Part shown: positions 43,957-54,651 of the stretch, piece by piece
Numbering within the stretch: position 1 is the stretch's first letter
Layout of the letters: each line of letters opens with the position of its first letter
Source of the DNA: Zygnema cylindricum
Lineage: Eukaryota > Streptophyta > Zygnematophyceae > Zygnematales > Zygnemataceae
Direction of reading: 5' to 3'
Length of the DNA stretch: 64,000 nt
Assembly: GCA_037447655.1 (NCBI GenBank)
Contig: JBBHKE010000901.1
Coordinates: 1-64,000, forward strand
Made by a program: the position numbers and the translations under genes
Notes under the pieces: generated by a model
Seen by the model: only the letters and a program-made list of their open reading frames with translations
Database searches by the model: none
What the model was told of the DNA's origin: nothing

Positions 43957-45200
43957 ATAATGGATTCCGCCAGCTCTTCACACATGTGCTGGAACAAGTC
44001 TTCGTTTTAGGAGATGTCTTCTATTCCTTTACGTCAGATCTTTTATGCTTGTGGCTATGCTTTTGACTCAAATGCCAAGGGAAACATAGATCTAGATTGT
44101 GTGATAGATGGAAAGGTTGTTAAGAGAACTTTGTATGATGTCTTGTATGTTCCAAAGTTCAAGAAAAATTTGTTTTCTACATCTGTAGCTGAAAGCAAAG
44201 GCTTTGAGGTTCTCCAGAAAAATGGCAAGAAAATAGTGAGCAAGAATGGAAGAGTATCTTTAGTAGGAACTAGAGGCCCAAACTTTTTTTACCGCATGGA
44301 CCAGGCTAATAAAGTTGATTTTGCGTACTCCAGTGTCGTATGTGATAATGTTTTGTGGCATAAAAGACTTGGTCATGTGCATCATGAGAGACTTACTAAG
44401 ATGATAAAGCATGACATGATAGAGGGAGTGAAGCTAGGTTAAGAAGAGTCTCATGTGTGTGATGGTTGTGCTCTCGGAAAGCTACATAAGCTCCCCATAT
44501 CACAAGTTTTTGATCACCAAGCCACATATGTTCTTGGTATTATTCAATTTGATGTTACCGGCCCTTCTAAAGTTCCCTCTCTGGGTGGCAGCCGCTTCTT
44601 TGTCACCTTTACAGACGATTACTCCTCGTATAGTCGCATATACTTCATGAAGGAGAAGAGAGAAGTCTTCACTCACTTTAAGCACTACAAAATCTGGGCG
44701 GAGAAACTTCACGGCAAATCTATTCTTGCTTTGCGGACGGATAATGGTGGAGAGTATGTATCTTTGCTGATTTTTTGAAAGAAAATAACATCTCTCGTGA
44801 ATTTACTGCTCCGTACACACCGGAACAAAATGGTGTTGCCGAGAGACTTAATCAGACTTTGACTGAATGTGCTCGATCTATGATGGCCGATAAAGGTGTG
44901 GATCCAAAGTTTTTGGGGGAAGCTTTTCATTGTGCTGCCTACATCAGAAATAAATGGAAACTCGAGCTGTTAGGGGTAAGACACCTTATGAGGTGTGGAC
45001 AGGCAAAAAGCCAAATGTTAGTCATTATAGAGTTTTTGGTTGCAAATGATTTATCTTGGATAATCTTCCTAATTGGAAGCTTAGTCCAAAATCTGTACCT
45101 GGTGTCTTTTTAGGCTATGATGATGAATCTGCAGGTTATAGAGTCTATAATCCTCAGAGAGGATGCCTTCGAACAGACAGTAATATTCAGATTAAAGAAG
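43957..45200 (+). pseudogene. Copia-2 protease and integrase
   Basis: A TAG at 43954 precedes IMDSASSSHMC, where DSA replaces the usual DSGA of the protease. Integrase: LWHKRLGHVHHERL (about 44354), CDGCALGKLHKLP (about 44457), QFDVTGPSKVPS (about 44547), RTDNGGEYVS (about 44737) and EQNGVAERLNQTL (about 44823). All catalytic residues are present but spread over three frames, with a stop at 44440 and frameshifts near 44770 and 44950. A tandem repeat of about 34 bp (ATTCAGATTAAAGAAG unit, 45187-45250) interrupts the C-terminus. Confidence 0.8.
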
Positions 45201-45593
45201 AAAGTCAATCTGTTGACGTTTTCAGATTAAAGAAGAAAGTCAATATGTTGACGTTTTTTACATGGATGCAGCTGAAACGAATGAGAAAATACAAGAGTAT
45301 ATCATTCTTGAGCAGGTACCTTTCACTCCAACCTCTTCTACTTCTTCTACCTCTCTCCCAAATGCTTCTTGGCCGTCAAATACTCCTTGTGGAGCTGCTC
45401 CTTCTGTTGATGCTCCTCCCAATACACCCCTTGTGCGGCAAGGTAGGGAACCAACATTTCCCGCGTCAGATTTTCCAGAGGAAGAAGGCAAAACAGCCGC
45501 CTTCGAGGCGACCGAGTTGAGAGTGCTTTTTCTACAAGCACAAGGGAGCCGCTTACTATTCATGAAGCTTTTTTCGTTCTTGAAAATGTTCAT

Positions 45594-47122
45594 TTGATCT
45601 CGGTTGCAAATAAGGAGATAAAGTCAATTATGGAAGCCCAAACTTGGGAACTTGTGGAGCTCCCACCGAACCGGAAAGCTATCGGTTGTAAGTGGGTCTT
45701 CAAATTAAAATTGAACCATGATAATACAATAAAGAGATATAAAGCTAGACTAGTGGCTAAGGGATTTAGCCAAAAGGAGGGAATTGAATATGAAGAGACC
45801 TTCTCTCTTGTGGTTGGCTTTCCTACTGTTAGAGTTTTGCTATCTCTTGCTGTAATATAGGATATTGAATTGCATCAGATGGATGTTAAGACGAATTTCT
45901 TGCATGGTGATTTGGAGGAAGTAATTTATATGAAGCAGCCAGATATGTATGCAGAAAAAAGGAATGAAAATTTGGTCTGTAAACTGTTGAAGTCTTTGTA
46001 TGGTTTGAAACAGGCTCCTAGACAATGGAACCTGAAATTAGATGAGTTTTTACCAATCTTGGCTTTACGAGGATTAGTTTAGATCACTCAGTCTATGTAA
46101 TGCAAGGTGATGATGGAGTGATTTATGTGGCAGTGTATGTAAATGATTTGCTACTGATTAGCATATCCATCAATGAAATTAGTAAAATAATATCACCTCT
46201 GAATTCCCGGTTTGAAATCAAAGACTTGGGTGAGGCTAAGTATATTCTAGGATTTCAAGTAGAAAGAGACAAGAAACAAAAAATTATATATTTAACTCAA
46301 AAAAAAACTATCAAGAACATCTTAGAAAAGTTTGGCATGTTAAAAAAAAAAAGGAGTGCCACTCCTATGGAATTCAAGCAGAAATTAAAGGGCACGGTAA
46401 CGGATGGTGGTGTTTTGGTTGATGATTTCTTAGATTCAGGGAAGGCAGATTCTATGTCCTCCATTCTTTACAGGCAGATTGTCGGAAGCCTCATTTATTT
46501 CATGAATTGTACTCGTCCTGACATCGCAGCAGCGGTTGGAGCCTTAAGCCGAAGGTTGCAAAATCGAAGGAAGTCAGACTTTGAGGCAGCAAAGAGAGTA
46601 CTTCGTTATCTTGCAGGAACTCGAAATCTTAGACTCTCTCTCGGTGGAGAGGAAGTCAAAATTCATACATGGAGCGATGCGAGCTACGGAGATATGCCAA
46701 GCCAACGCTCCACCATCGGATACATTTTGAAGATCGGAAGTGGAACTTGCTGCTAGAGAAGCAAACTTCAGAAGGTAACAGCTCAGTCTACCATGGAGGC
46801 TGAGTACATGGCTGCCAACTCGGCAGTTAAGGAGTTACTTTGGGTAAAGTCTCTTGTCTAAGAGCTTCTCTTTATGCAATCTGGACCACAGATAGTGTGG
46901 TGTGATAATCAGACAGCAATCGCTATTGCATCTAATCCCAGTCATCACTTTAAGAGTAAGCACATTGATATCAAGCTACACTTTGTAAGAGAAAAGGTGA
47001 TGGGAAAAGTCTTGAAGTTGAGTTATTTACCGGATGAGCAAATGGTGGCTAGTATGATGACGAAACCCTTACCTGCTCCCAAATTGAAGTTTTGTAGAGA
47101 GGCATGTGGATTGAGTGACTAG
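45594..47122 (+). pseudogene. Copia-2 reverse transcriptase and RNase H, active site mutated
   Basis: RT begins [20 protein letters not shown] (about 45645) and continues to [20 protein letters not shown] (about 45873) and [17 protein letters not shown] at 45858 and a shift near 46075 interrupt it. The catalytic motif is YVND instead of YVDD (46135-46146), an Asp-to-Asn change that would abolish polymerization. RNase H follows: WSDASYGDMPSQRS (about 46672), a TAG at 46754, then QSTMEAEYMA, a TAA near 46859 and CDNQTAIAIA. The frame closes at the TAG of GLSD (47120). Confidence 0.85.
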
Positions 47123-47145
47123 CAAAGTCTAAAGCTTTAGGGGAG

Positions 47146-47900
47146 TGTTGTTTTTAGAAAGCTTTAGTCCTCTCTATGCCTCAGCTGTTCAGGACTTAAG
47201 CTATTTTTGGTTGATTTCGGTTCATTACTTACCAAAATTAGTGTGACAGTGAAGTTGGGAGTTCACGGTTCATTCACACTTGGGACACGCGTCGTCATTT
47301 GAGAGAATGCGTGTGTATGTTCTCCGTGGACGTACGGAAATTCGGCAGGACCACGGGACTTCGTGAAGTCAGTTCTACGGTGCCAAATCCTCTAATCGGA
47401 CCGCTAACAGCCGTCGGCAACAAATAGTGACGAGGCGTGACTAGATCATTATCACTCTACGTTGTCTGAACTTCGGTGTAAATATTTGGTAGAATAGAAC
47501 TTTGTTCATAGTGAATTATTTTTTGTGATAGAATCTTAGATGTACGGCTGGAATGCTTCCGTACAGCTTAGTGTAGTTTCGTTGTATAGAAGTAGGACTT
47601 AGTGAATTTGATTTTTAGGAACAAATGATATGAAAACTGTATACTCAGTTTTATGTAATTTCATTTCTTCATATCTCACAGATCTATAAGCGGAATTGAT
47701 TGCAATTTTGTGTGTGTGTTTTTTTTATGTTATCTAAAATGTGATAAAATTTGAACACCATTGGAGCGTTTATTTGAAAGTTATAGTCTGTCAAAGTTTC
47801 TGTTCAGCCATCGGTATTTGTGGAAGCTTCCTCTCTTGATTTGTTCTACGATGACTACTGCTGCATCTTCTTCATTTTCAGTGCCAGCAGTTGTCTCAAA
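47146..47900 (+). repeat. Copia-2 3' LTR followed by leader and gag start of a second copy
   Basis: It begins TGTTGTTTTTAGAAAGC after the polypurine tract. 47540-47898 parallels 42650-43018, including CAGTTTTATGTAATT and the gag start. Because leader and gag codons are present, the LTR end lies somewhere before about 47840. The segment 47160-47520 holds ACGCGTCGTC and GTACGG words but has no counterpart left of the gap. Confidence 0.7.
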
Positions 47901-48660
47901 GAAGGTATTTTACTAATTGTAGAAAAATACTGCATCTGGTCGGATTTGAACCGGGGTCTACAATCTACTATTTAGACCTAAGCCGTAAACGATATACGTA
48001 TTACGTTTCACGCATATTTAACTATTTGTTAAACACACTAATTTGCAGCAAACTAACGAAAACACGCATTAATCAATTCATGCATGGAAGCGAATCGAAA
48101 CCAAATAAATACAAATGATCGGACGGCCACAATTGCAGCCGCCACCCGCAATAAAATTTCGGCGGCCTTTGTGATAGTGTCACGCAACGCCACGTGGCAC
48201 CATACTATTGGATACCGGAGAAGATGGGAGGACGAACCATGTCTCCCGTTTTAACAAGCGTCACTTTGAAAGCCATGTCGTACTATGGCCGTACAATAAA
48301 TATATCGCCTAGTGTACCTTCTTGTACTATATAGTGTTTGTATTAGACTAGGGGTTAGTAGTAGGCAGTCGTAAGTAGGCAGACCAGGACTTAGTGAAAT
48401 TTAGGTACCTCTCTCTAAGAGAGCTTGTAACTATAAAGGTCATCTTTGACCAGCCATAACTTACTGCTCAAAGGAGCAAATTCAGTGATTCTTTTTGGTT
48501 TCACTGAGGGGAGTCTTGTCCTCACAGGGGTGAGATTGGTCAAAATATTTGTGTTCCTGGGCGGCGCTTATTCAGCGGGAAAGTATAAGGGGCAAATATT
48601 ATCCTAGAGGCTTTACATAGGCTGATCATTCTCTGGGTCAATTGAGACCACATAATTGCA
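47901..48660 (+). mobile_element. Copia LTR family E, 5'-truncated
   Basis: It matches the Copia-3 LTRs from GAAGGTATTTTAC to the end ACATAATTGCA at 48660, lacking the first 115-120 bp. The tRNA-like module (47932-47990) has lost its A-box half (CCTAAGCC joins directly to GTAAACG). The GTAC array is at 48278-48330. No gag follows; the next bases start unrelated sequence, so it is a truncated solo LTR. Confidence 0.8.
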
Positions 48661-48798
48661 TGTTGGGTGTTGCTTTTTCAGGGTTCCCTGAACAATTAGG
48701 GTTAATAGTAGTGCATGGGAACAAAAAAGTATAATCGCTAATCAACCCTAGACAAGAGGAACAAGATTGGCTCTTCCTTGCACTTGAAGGGCAATTCA

Positions 48799-49584
48799 AT
48801 GCCATGGATGCATTTTTTCTCCACCCCTCTCACTTCATTCACCCTAAGGATTGGCCTCCGCAATGGAGGTACTACATACCTGAAGGGGTTAGGGCCTCAA
48901 GTAGTTGGCGTAGGCAGGGCCTCAAGTAGTTGCCGGCCTACGCCAGAACCATTAACCATTTCGCCTGACACGCGTGCACATCCGACTTTAATCTACCTGT
49001 CGACGGATGACAATAATACATCATTTGCAACATTCGCATCGTTTCACACCACAGATACCCAACTCTATTGGATTAGACAGCGAAGGGGTGTCTATGAGTT
49101 TGATAATCGTGAGTTTTTGAGGGTACACCATATTTGGGACCCACAATTCAGTGGCATTCTCCACCAGTGCAAAAAGACGGAAGAGGTCAAATATTTTATA
49201 AAAAAGAGGGAGAAGGTTTTAAAGCGCATTCGGAGTTTTAGGAGGGAGGAGTTATTAATCCGCCTCCAAGATATTTTTAGAGTTCCTCAACCTAATCCGG
49301 CATCCCAACCGAGGGAAGGTAGGGGTCCTTCACTAAATCGGGCACCACACCTACGGGAAGGCGATATGTCGTTGCAATATTTAGTACGAAAGTTCAGCAA
49401 AATTCAGCGAGAGGTCGTCCATCTTCGTGGAAAAGTTGTCCATCTTCGGCGAGAAGTCATCAGACTTCGGCAATTAGTTATCCGTGAGGACGGAGGAGAG
49501 GAGGATAGAGAGGGAGGGATAGAGGGAGAGAGTGAGAGAAGGGGGGATGGAGAGGGAGGGAGAGAGGGAAATAGAGAGAGATAG
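48799..49584 (+). CDS. Hypothetical protein with heptad repeats
   Basis: Open for 262 codons from ATG 48799 (MPWMHFFSTP; a TTG-started extension to 48778 is open but less likely). I do not recognise the family. The centre (YWIRQRRGVYEFDNREFLRV, about 49058) is charged and aromatic; then KKREKVLKRIRSFRREELL. Near 49400-49485 three 21-bp units encode VVHLRGK, VVHLRRE and VIRLRQL, a short coiled coil. The C-terminus is Glu/Gly/Arg-rich from the polypurine tract and ends at TAG 49582. It is not gag or pol. It lies between an LTR end and a decayed GCR1_C-like gene on the same strand and may be the first ORF of the same unknown element. An exon of a host gene is the alternative. Confidence 0.5.
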   Translation: MPWMHFFSTPLTSFTLRIGLRNGGTTYLKGLGPQVVGVGRASSSCRPTPEPLTISPDTRAHPTLIYLSTDDNNTSFATFASFHTTDTQLYWIRQRRGVYEFDNREFLRVHHIWDPQFSGILHQCKKTEEVKYFIKKREKVLKRIRSFRREELLIRLQDIFRVPQPNPASQPREGRGPSLNRAPHLREGDMSLQYLVRKFSKIQREVVHLRGKVVHLRREVIRLRQLVIREDGGEEDREGGIEGESERRGDGEGGREGNRER

Positions 49585-49735
49585 GGGGATAAAGGGAGAG
49601 GGATAGAGGGAGAATGAGAGGGAGAAGGGGATACAGAGAAGGATAATAAGAGAGGGGGTGAGGGAGAAGGAGAGAAAAGGAGATTGAAGGGGGAAATGAG
49701 GTGGGAGAGGGAGGAGGGGAAGGAGGGACATTCGT
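49490..49735 (+). repeat. Polypurine (GGGA/GAGA) low-complexity tract
   Basis: About 245 bp almost purely of A and G (AGAGGGAGG, GAGAGAG words). It overlaps the 3' end of the preceding ORF, giving its Glu/Gly/Arg tail, and produces a spurious Ser/Pro/Leu-rich frame on the minus strand. Confidence 0.9.
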
Positions 49736-49988
49736 GGTTGTGATATAATAAAAACACCTTTTTGTTACATTCTGTTCGGTGCTTTGAAGTTTGATTTACT
49801 TTGTGAGTGACCTTCAAAATGGAAGGAGTGAGAGGTTAATTGACACGTAATTACACTCTATTTTTAATGAAATTGATTTGTTTGATTTTCCATTCGCAAA
49901 TATTGATTCTCTCAAATCTTCAAAATATTATGTTCACAAATCATGAGGTGTTTTTCTTCTATTCTTAATTTATGTTATCATGTTTTGA

Positions 49989-51589
49989 ATGCAGAGGAAG
50001 TTACGTGGAAGTGACAAAACTCGAGATATTTCAGCCCAAAAATTTCTCGAGTTAGTAACCGGCACCGTTCGGCGAACCATATGGTAGGATATTGCACTTA
50101 TGCAAAGGGATTTCCGGGACCATGCATACTTTACAGCTTAATTCTTTTTGACAATATTACAAGAATGCGGTCCGGAGTGGCAAACTTTCTCTTAAGCGGT
50201 GCATCGAATGGATGAGAAGAGGGACGAAATGCCCCCTGTTACCAACATTCCAATTCCAAAGATGAACTCCGCGCGTTGAGAGTCAAAGTTGACTCTATTT
50301 CACCCCTCATAGGAAGAATACGCGAACTCAAAAATATTGTGGAAAAAATGGGTAAAAAGTTAGAAACTTGTATTGCGAATATTGACACAATGATAATGAC
50401 AACACAACGCGAACTTGACGGAGGATTAGCAAGGATCGAGTCAATACTTTTACGCTCGACACAACCTTTAATTAACCATTTTCATTTACTTCACAACCAT
50501 CCTTTTCCCCTCCCCATTGTCCTACTTCTCACCCTCCTCCTCCCTCTTCATCTACAAACCCACCACATTTTTTATTTCCCCCCTTTTGCACCCATGTCTT
50601 CTACCCAACCAACACCTTCATTTCCTCAACGCCATACATTTACTAGTGTCCCTTTCCACCCTATTCTTTCTACAACATGTGTTTCCCACCATTGTACATC
50701 TACCGATGCCTCTCTTCCCCCTATCGATTCCACAACATCTCTTTCCCACCATTCTATATCTACCGATGCCTCTCTTCCCCCTATTCTTTCTACAACATCT
50801 CCTTCTAACCATTCTACATCTACCGCTGCCTCTCATCCCCTTATTCTTTCTACAACACTTCCATCTAACCATTCTACATCTAGCGATGCCTCTCTTCCCC
50901 CTATTCACTCCACAACATCTCCTTTCCACCATTCTATATCTACCGATGCCTCTCTTCCCCCTATCCATTCCACAACATCTCCTTCCCAAACTCTTACTTC
51001 TACCAATGCCTTTTTTCCCCATATTTATTCCACAATATCTCGATCCCACCATTGTATACCTAGCGATGCCTCTCTTCCCCTTATCCATTCCACAACATCT
51101 CATTCCCAAAATTTTACTTCTGCCAATGCCTCTATTCCCCCTATTCATTCCACACAAATTCTTACTCCGGCTTGTGTCAAACTTGATGCATTTCCTATAG
51201 ATTGGGCCAATTGGCAAGGATACACCCAACAGAGCCACGAGTGTGATGTCAAGGTGGAATCTATATTGAACGAGTACCATTATGGATTGAATGGCCACCC
51301 TCCTATAAAGTTGTTATTTGATACAACTGAAACAGACAAATACAAAACCAAAAAAGAATGTAAATTCATAGTATGGGCAAAAGGAGAGAGGAAAAAGTGG
51401 AGTCGTTGTCTCAATATATTGCAATGTGTTGAAAAGCTAATGACTGTTCCGGGGTGGGATTTAACAAAAACCATAAACTTTGTAGAAAGACTTAGAATAG
51501 AAAAGTTTAGTGGGAGCACGGCAGAACTTAAAGAAGCCTTATATATAACAACTAAACCGGATTTGAAAGACCGATTGCATGAGAATTAA
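49989..51589 (+). pseudogene. Decayed gene with Ser/Thr repeat region and GCR1_C-like domain
   Basis: Frame 0 reads MQRKLRGSDKTRDISAQKFL from 49989, then a TAG (50085), DIALMQRDFRDHAYFTA, a TAA, FFLTILQECGPEWQTFS, a TAA and AVHRMDEKRDEMPP to about 50258. Reading then shifts to a frame open to TAA 51587. The second part has a coiled coil (IRELKNIVEKMGKKLE) and about nine 20-residue repeats (STTS.SHHSISTDASLPPI; 60-bp period, 50645-51160). Its end carries VESILNEYHYGLNGHPPIKL then WAKGERKKWSRCLNILQCVE. The latter resembles the GCR1_C DNA-binding domain of fungal activators and Crypton transposons (GLNG-P-I..L, W-KG, -WSR-). The first in-frame ATG of the long part is at 50348. No tyrosine recombinase is visible. 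Domain assignment is by eye. Confidence 0.5.
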
Positions 51590-51705
51590 ATTCAACGAAG
51601 GTTGGGCTGTTTCCTAAAATTAGAAGAGTTACGTGCCATCACGGGTTAATTTAGGATTTTTTAAGAATAATAGAGGAGTTACAATGTGTTGAGTAGATAT
51701 ATACT

Positions 51706-52472
51706 ATTTATTTGTAATTGTTAAAGTTGGATTCCGGTTAAATGGTTTGTTATCGGGTTATAGCGGTTTATTTGTAATTGTTAAAGTTGTATTTGGGTTA
51801 AATGGTTTGTTATCAGGTTATTGCGGTTTAAACATGTTTTGTGTGCAAAACGTTTCCGAAGGTCCTAAACATATGCGCCAAGCGTTTGGTTTTTACGCCT
51901 TTGCATTAATTCATATACCTTTAAAGCCCGACAACACGTGGTTATACACTTTCAATATTTGTTGTAACATGTATCGTTTAAAAACTTGAAGTAACTATCG
52001 ACGCACGTCTAAATGAGCGATTGTGTGCGCCGATCAATTTCTCGCTGGTTCAACCCAAAAACGGGTTATTGTGGTGCTTTGTGCTTCCTATGTTGTACGT
52101 TCTCGCACAACATAGGTTTGTTATTGTAAACAACGGTTTAAACATACTTTGTGTGTAAAACGTCGTCTAAGGTCCTAAACATATGTGCCAAGCGTATGGT
52201 TTTTAGGCCTTTGCATTAATTCATATACTTTTAAAGCCCGATAACCCGTGGTTATACACTTTCAATATTTGTTGTATTACGTATCGTTAAACACTTGAAG
52301 TAACTATTGACGCACGTCTAAATGAGCGATTGTGTGCGCCGGTCGATTTCTCGTAAGTTCAACCCAAAAACAGGTTATTGTGGGGCTTTGTGCTTGCTAT
52401 GTTGTACGTTCTCACACAAAATAGGTTTGTTATTGTAAACAACGATTTAAACATGCTTTGTGTGTAAAACCT
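51706..52472 (+). repeat. Tandem repeats: 60-bp (2x) and about 310-bp (2 copies plus partial third)
   Basis: A 60-bp unit (TTTATTTGTAATTGTTAAAG...) occurs at 51706-51765 and 51766-51825. From 51825 a unit starting GGTTTAAACAT repeats at 52135 and 52444, giving periods of 310 and 309 bp. Each long unit includes CCTAAACATATG, AAAGCCCG, GACGCACGTCTAAATGAGCG and an inverted repeat CTATGTTGT...ACAACATAG (52088-52115 in unit 1; one mismatch in unit 2). Non-coding; it follows the GCR1_C-like gene directly and may be its 3' region or the end of the same element. Confidence 0.85.
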
Positions 52473-53362
52473 CGTCGGTAATAAATTCTTTGATTATTAT
52501 TCGACCATGAAATTAAAGGATTACAATTCAACCAGGTGTAAGCATACGATATTGAAACCCAAACAAGTATAAGTGGAAACACTTTGGAATTAATTATACG
52601 TATCAAATCACACGCTACAACTAACACTAAACACAATGCGAAGGTAACTAGTTTTTTTTTGAAAATGATGTTTTTATATTGCATATACAAACACAACAAC
52701 ATAGCGTTGGTGTTTATAAATATAGTAAACAATTAATTATAATAACAATGTTTTACTGCAACAATGTACTAGTGGGCGTATTATAAAACAAAGATTTCAT
52801 TAAAATTAATAAGTTTAACAACTAGGAAATTAAGACGCAACCTGTATGAACAACTTTTTTCCAACGAAGTTATAAAATAATATTTGTAATTAAACATGTC
52901 CTTGGAATGCCAACGTTAACCCTACTAAGAGCGTTGATAAATAAGGTTTGTTTTCATAATACAAATTTGTCTCAAGATGGAGAAAAATTACAAGATATGT
53001 CACACTCCAACTAAATTTTTAGGGATGTCCACGCTTTTATTTATTGTCAACAACATTATCCATCAAAAATTCATAAACATGGGTTTGCATTCGAGACTTG
53101 TTACTAATGAAAACGCGAAATTATAACCTCTACTATTAGTTTGGTGTAAAGAGACGTGGAAAACTGCAATCGACTATCTAAAATTCATTTTATTTGATTG
53201 ATTAATACCAACTGGGCGGCGAGCGACTCAGTTTATGATCACGAGACCAACTGAACAGCGTTCGAATGTGTAATTAACGATAACACTTATAGACGAAGTA
53301 TTATGAAATACGAACAGTTACGAGACATACACCCGCTCTGGTCGACAAAAGGACTTAATTAG
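52473..53362. other. AT-rich non-coding DNA
   Basis: No coding frame of interest and no repeat shared with the rest of the window. It ends with TTAATTAG (53355-53362), the left target duplication of the hAT-like element. Confidence 0.5.
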
Positions 53363-54287
53363 TAGTGTTGTGTATCGGTAAAAAACTTATTCCGATAACA
53401 CCGATACCGATTGTTATCGATTATCGAACGGTCAGAGGTGCCGATATATCGGTCGAAGACCAACAAATGACATATCGGCGATAACTTAAAAAGTACATAG
53501 TATGCATACTATAGTACTTTATAATATATTGTTTTACATTATATAGCGTAGAATGCCACGTATTACAATATGTTCCGTATCTATTTAACTAAAAACTATT
53601 TCAGACAGCGCAACACGTAAACGTAGAAAAAATTAAAATATTACTTTATAGTTCAAAAATTATTCTACCGAAGCAAAAACATTAATATACATTGTAAAAT
53701 TCAAGAATCAAACTTTTTAAAAAAGAAACGAACAGACGAACAAAGCAGACTGAACTGTCAATGTCCAATTCGTACGGATTTTAACTTTTTTACAAAAGCT
53801 ACGTAGTATTCGTCTTTTTCATACTTTTCATAAAATTTGTGTAAATTTCCCTGTACGCACATGTACAAAAATGTACAAAAAGCGTAATCTTAGAAAATCC
53901 ATAAAAATCTTAAAAAGTACAGAACTTTATCATAAGTGTACGAAATTGTATGAAAGCGTACCCAAAAAAACCTAATATTACGAAATATCTACAGCAGCCA
54001 AACTGAAATATAAAGGAACGTACGGCAATGTAACTTGGAAACCCAAAAAAATCTCATAAAATAGCCCTAAAATTTACGAACAACGACAAACACTGTACGT
54101 AATTGAAAAAAAATTGTAGTGGTACAAAGTAAGTGTTGAAAAGAGGTAATTAATAGTTCACTTCTATATTTTAGTTAAAATGTAAAGAGAGAGAAAGAGA
54201 GAACCAAAGGCACGCCATGGCTGCCACATAATTTAGAAGGAGGCAGAATGAAATAGAAGGTATTTTACTACTTGTAGCAAAATACTG

Positions 54288-54360
54288 CCTCTGACCGGAT
54301 TTGAAACGGGGTCTACGGACTACTATTTAGACCTAAGCCTTATCCATTAAGGCACTAGCA
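54288..54360 (-). other. tRNA-Arg-like module antisense to LTR E
   Basis: The minus strand carries GCCTTAATGGATAAGGC, which can form a D-arm and differs by one inserted T from the D-arm of plant tRNA-Arg (GCCTAATGGATAAGGC as I know it). About 40 nt later comes GTTTCAAATCC, a near-B-box (GGTTCAAATCC in the 47940 copy). Anticodon and acceptor stems are not convincing, so it is tRNA-derived, not a tRNA gene. The matching module of the 3' LTR is at 59680-59750. Confidence 0.7.
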
Positions 54361-54651
54361 AAACGGTTTACGTATTACGTTTCATGCATATTCATATATT
54401 TATTATACGGACTAAATTGCAAGAAACTAACGAAAACACGCATTAATCAATTCATTCATGGAAGCGAATCGAAGCCACATAAATACAAATGATCGGACGG
54501 CCACAATTTCAGCCGCCACCCGCAATAAACTATCGGCAGCCTTTAGGAATAGCGTCACGCGACGCCACGTGGCACTTTACTATTGGATACCGAAGAAGAT
54601 GGGAGGATGAACCATGGCTCCCGTTTTGACAATCGTCACTTTGAAAGCCAT

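Larger units (their letters stand above)
42650..47900 (+). mobile_element. Copia-2 LTR retrotransposon with duplicated 5' end downstream
   Basis: A distinct Copia lineage: gag, protease, integrase, RT, RNase H, polypurine tract TTAGGGGAG (about 47137-47145) and an LTR starting TGTTG at 47146. After that LTR the sequence continues into leader and the first codons of gag (ATGACTACTGCTGCATC at about 47849) before an LTR-E fragment cuts in at 47901. The element is thus followed by the start of a second copy, as expected from recombination between tandem or LTR-linked copies. Confidence 0.8.

Noticed and set aside
49404-49817. Ser/Pro/Leu-rich minus-strand frames
   Set aside because: Shadow of the polypurine tract at 49490-49735; composition alone explains them.
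50645-51160. CRISPR-like regular repeats
   Set aside because: Direct 60-bp coding repeats without spacers in a plant genome; a protein repeat, not a CRISPR array.
50517-51298. Alternative long frames on both strands over the 60-bp repeats
   Set aside because: The 60-bp period keeps any frame open; only the frame that continues into the coiled coil and the GCR1_C-like end makes sense.
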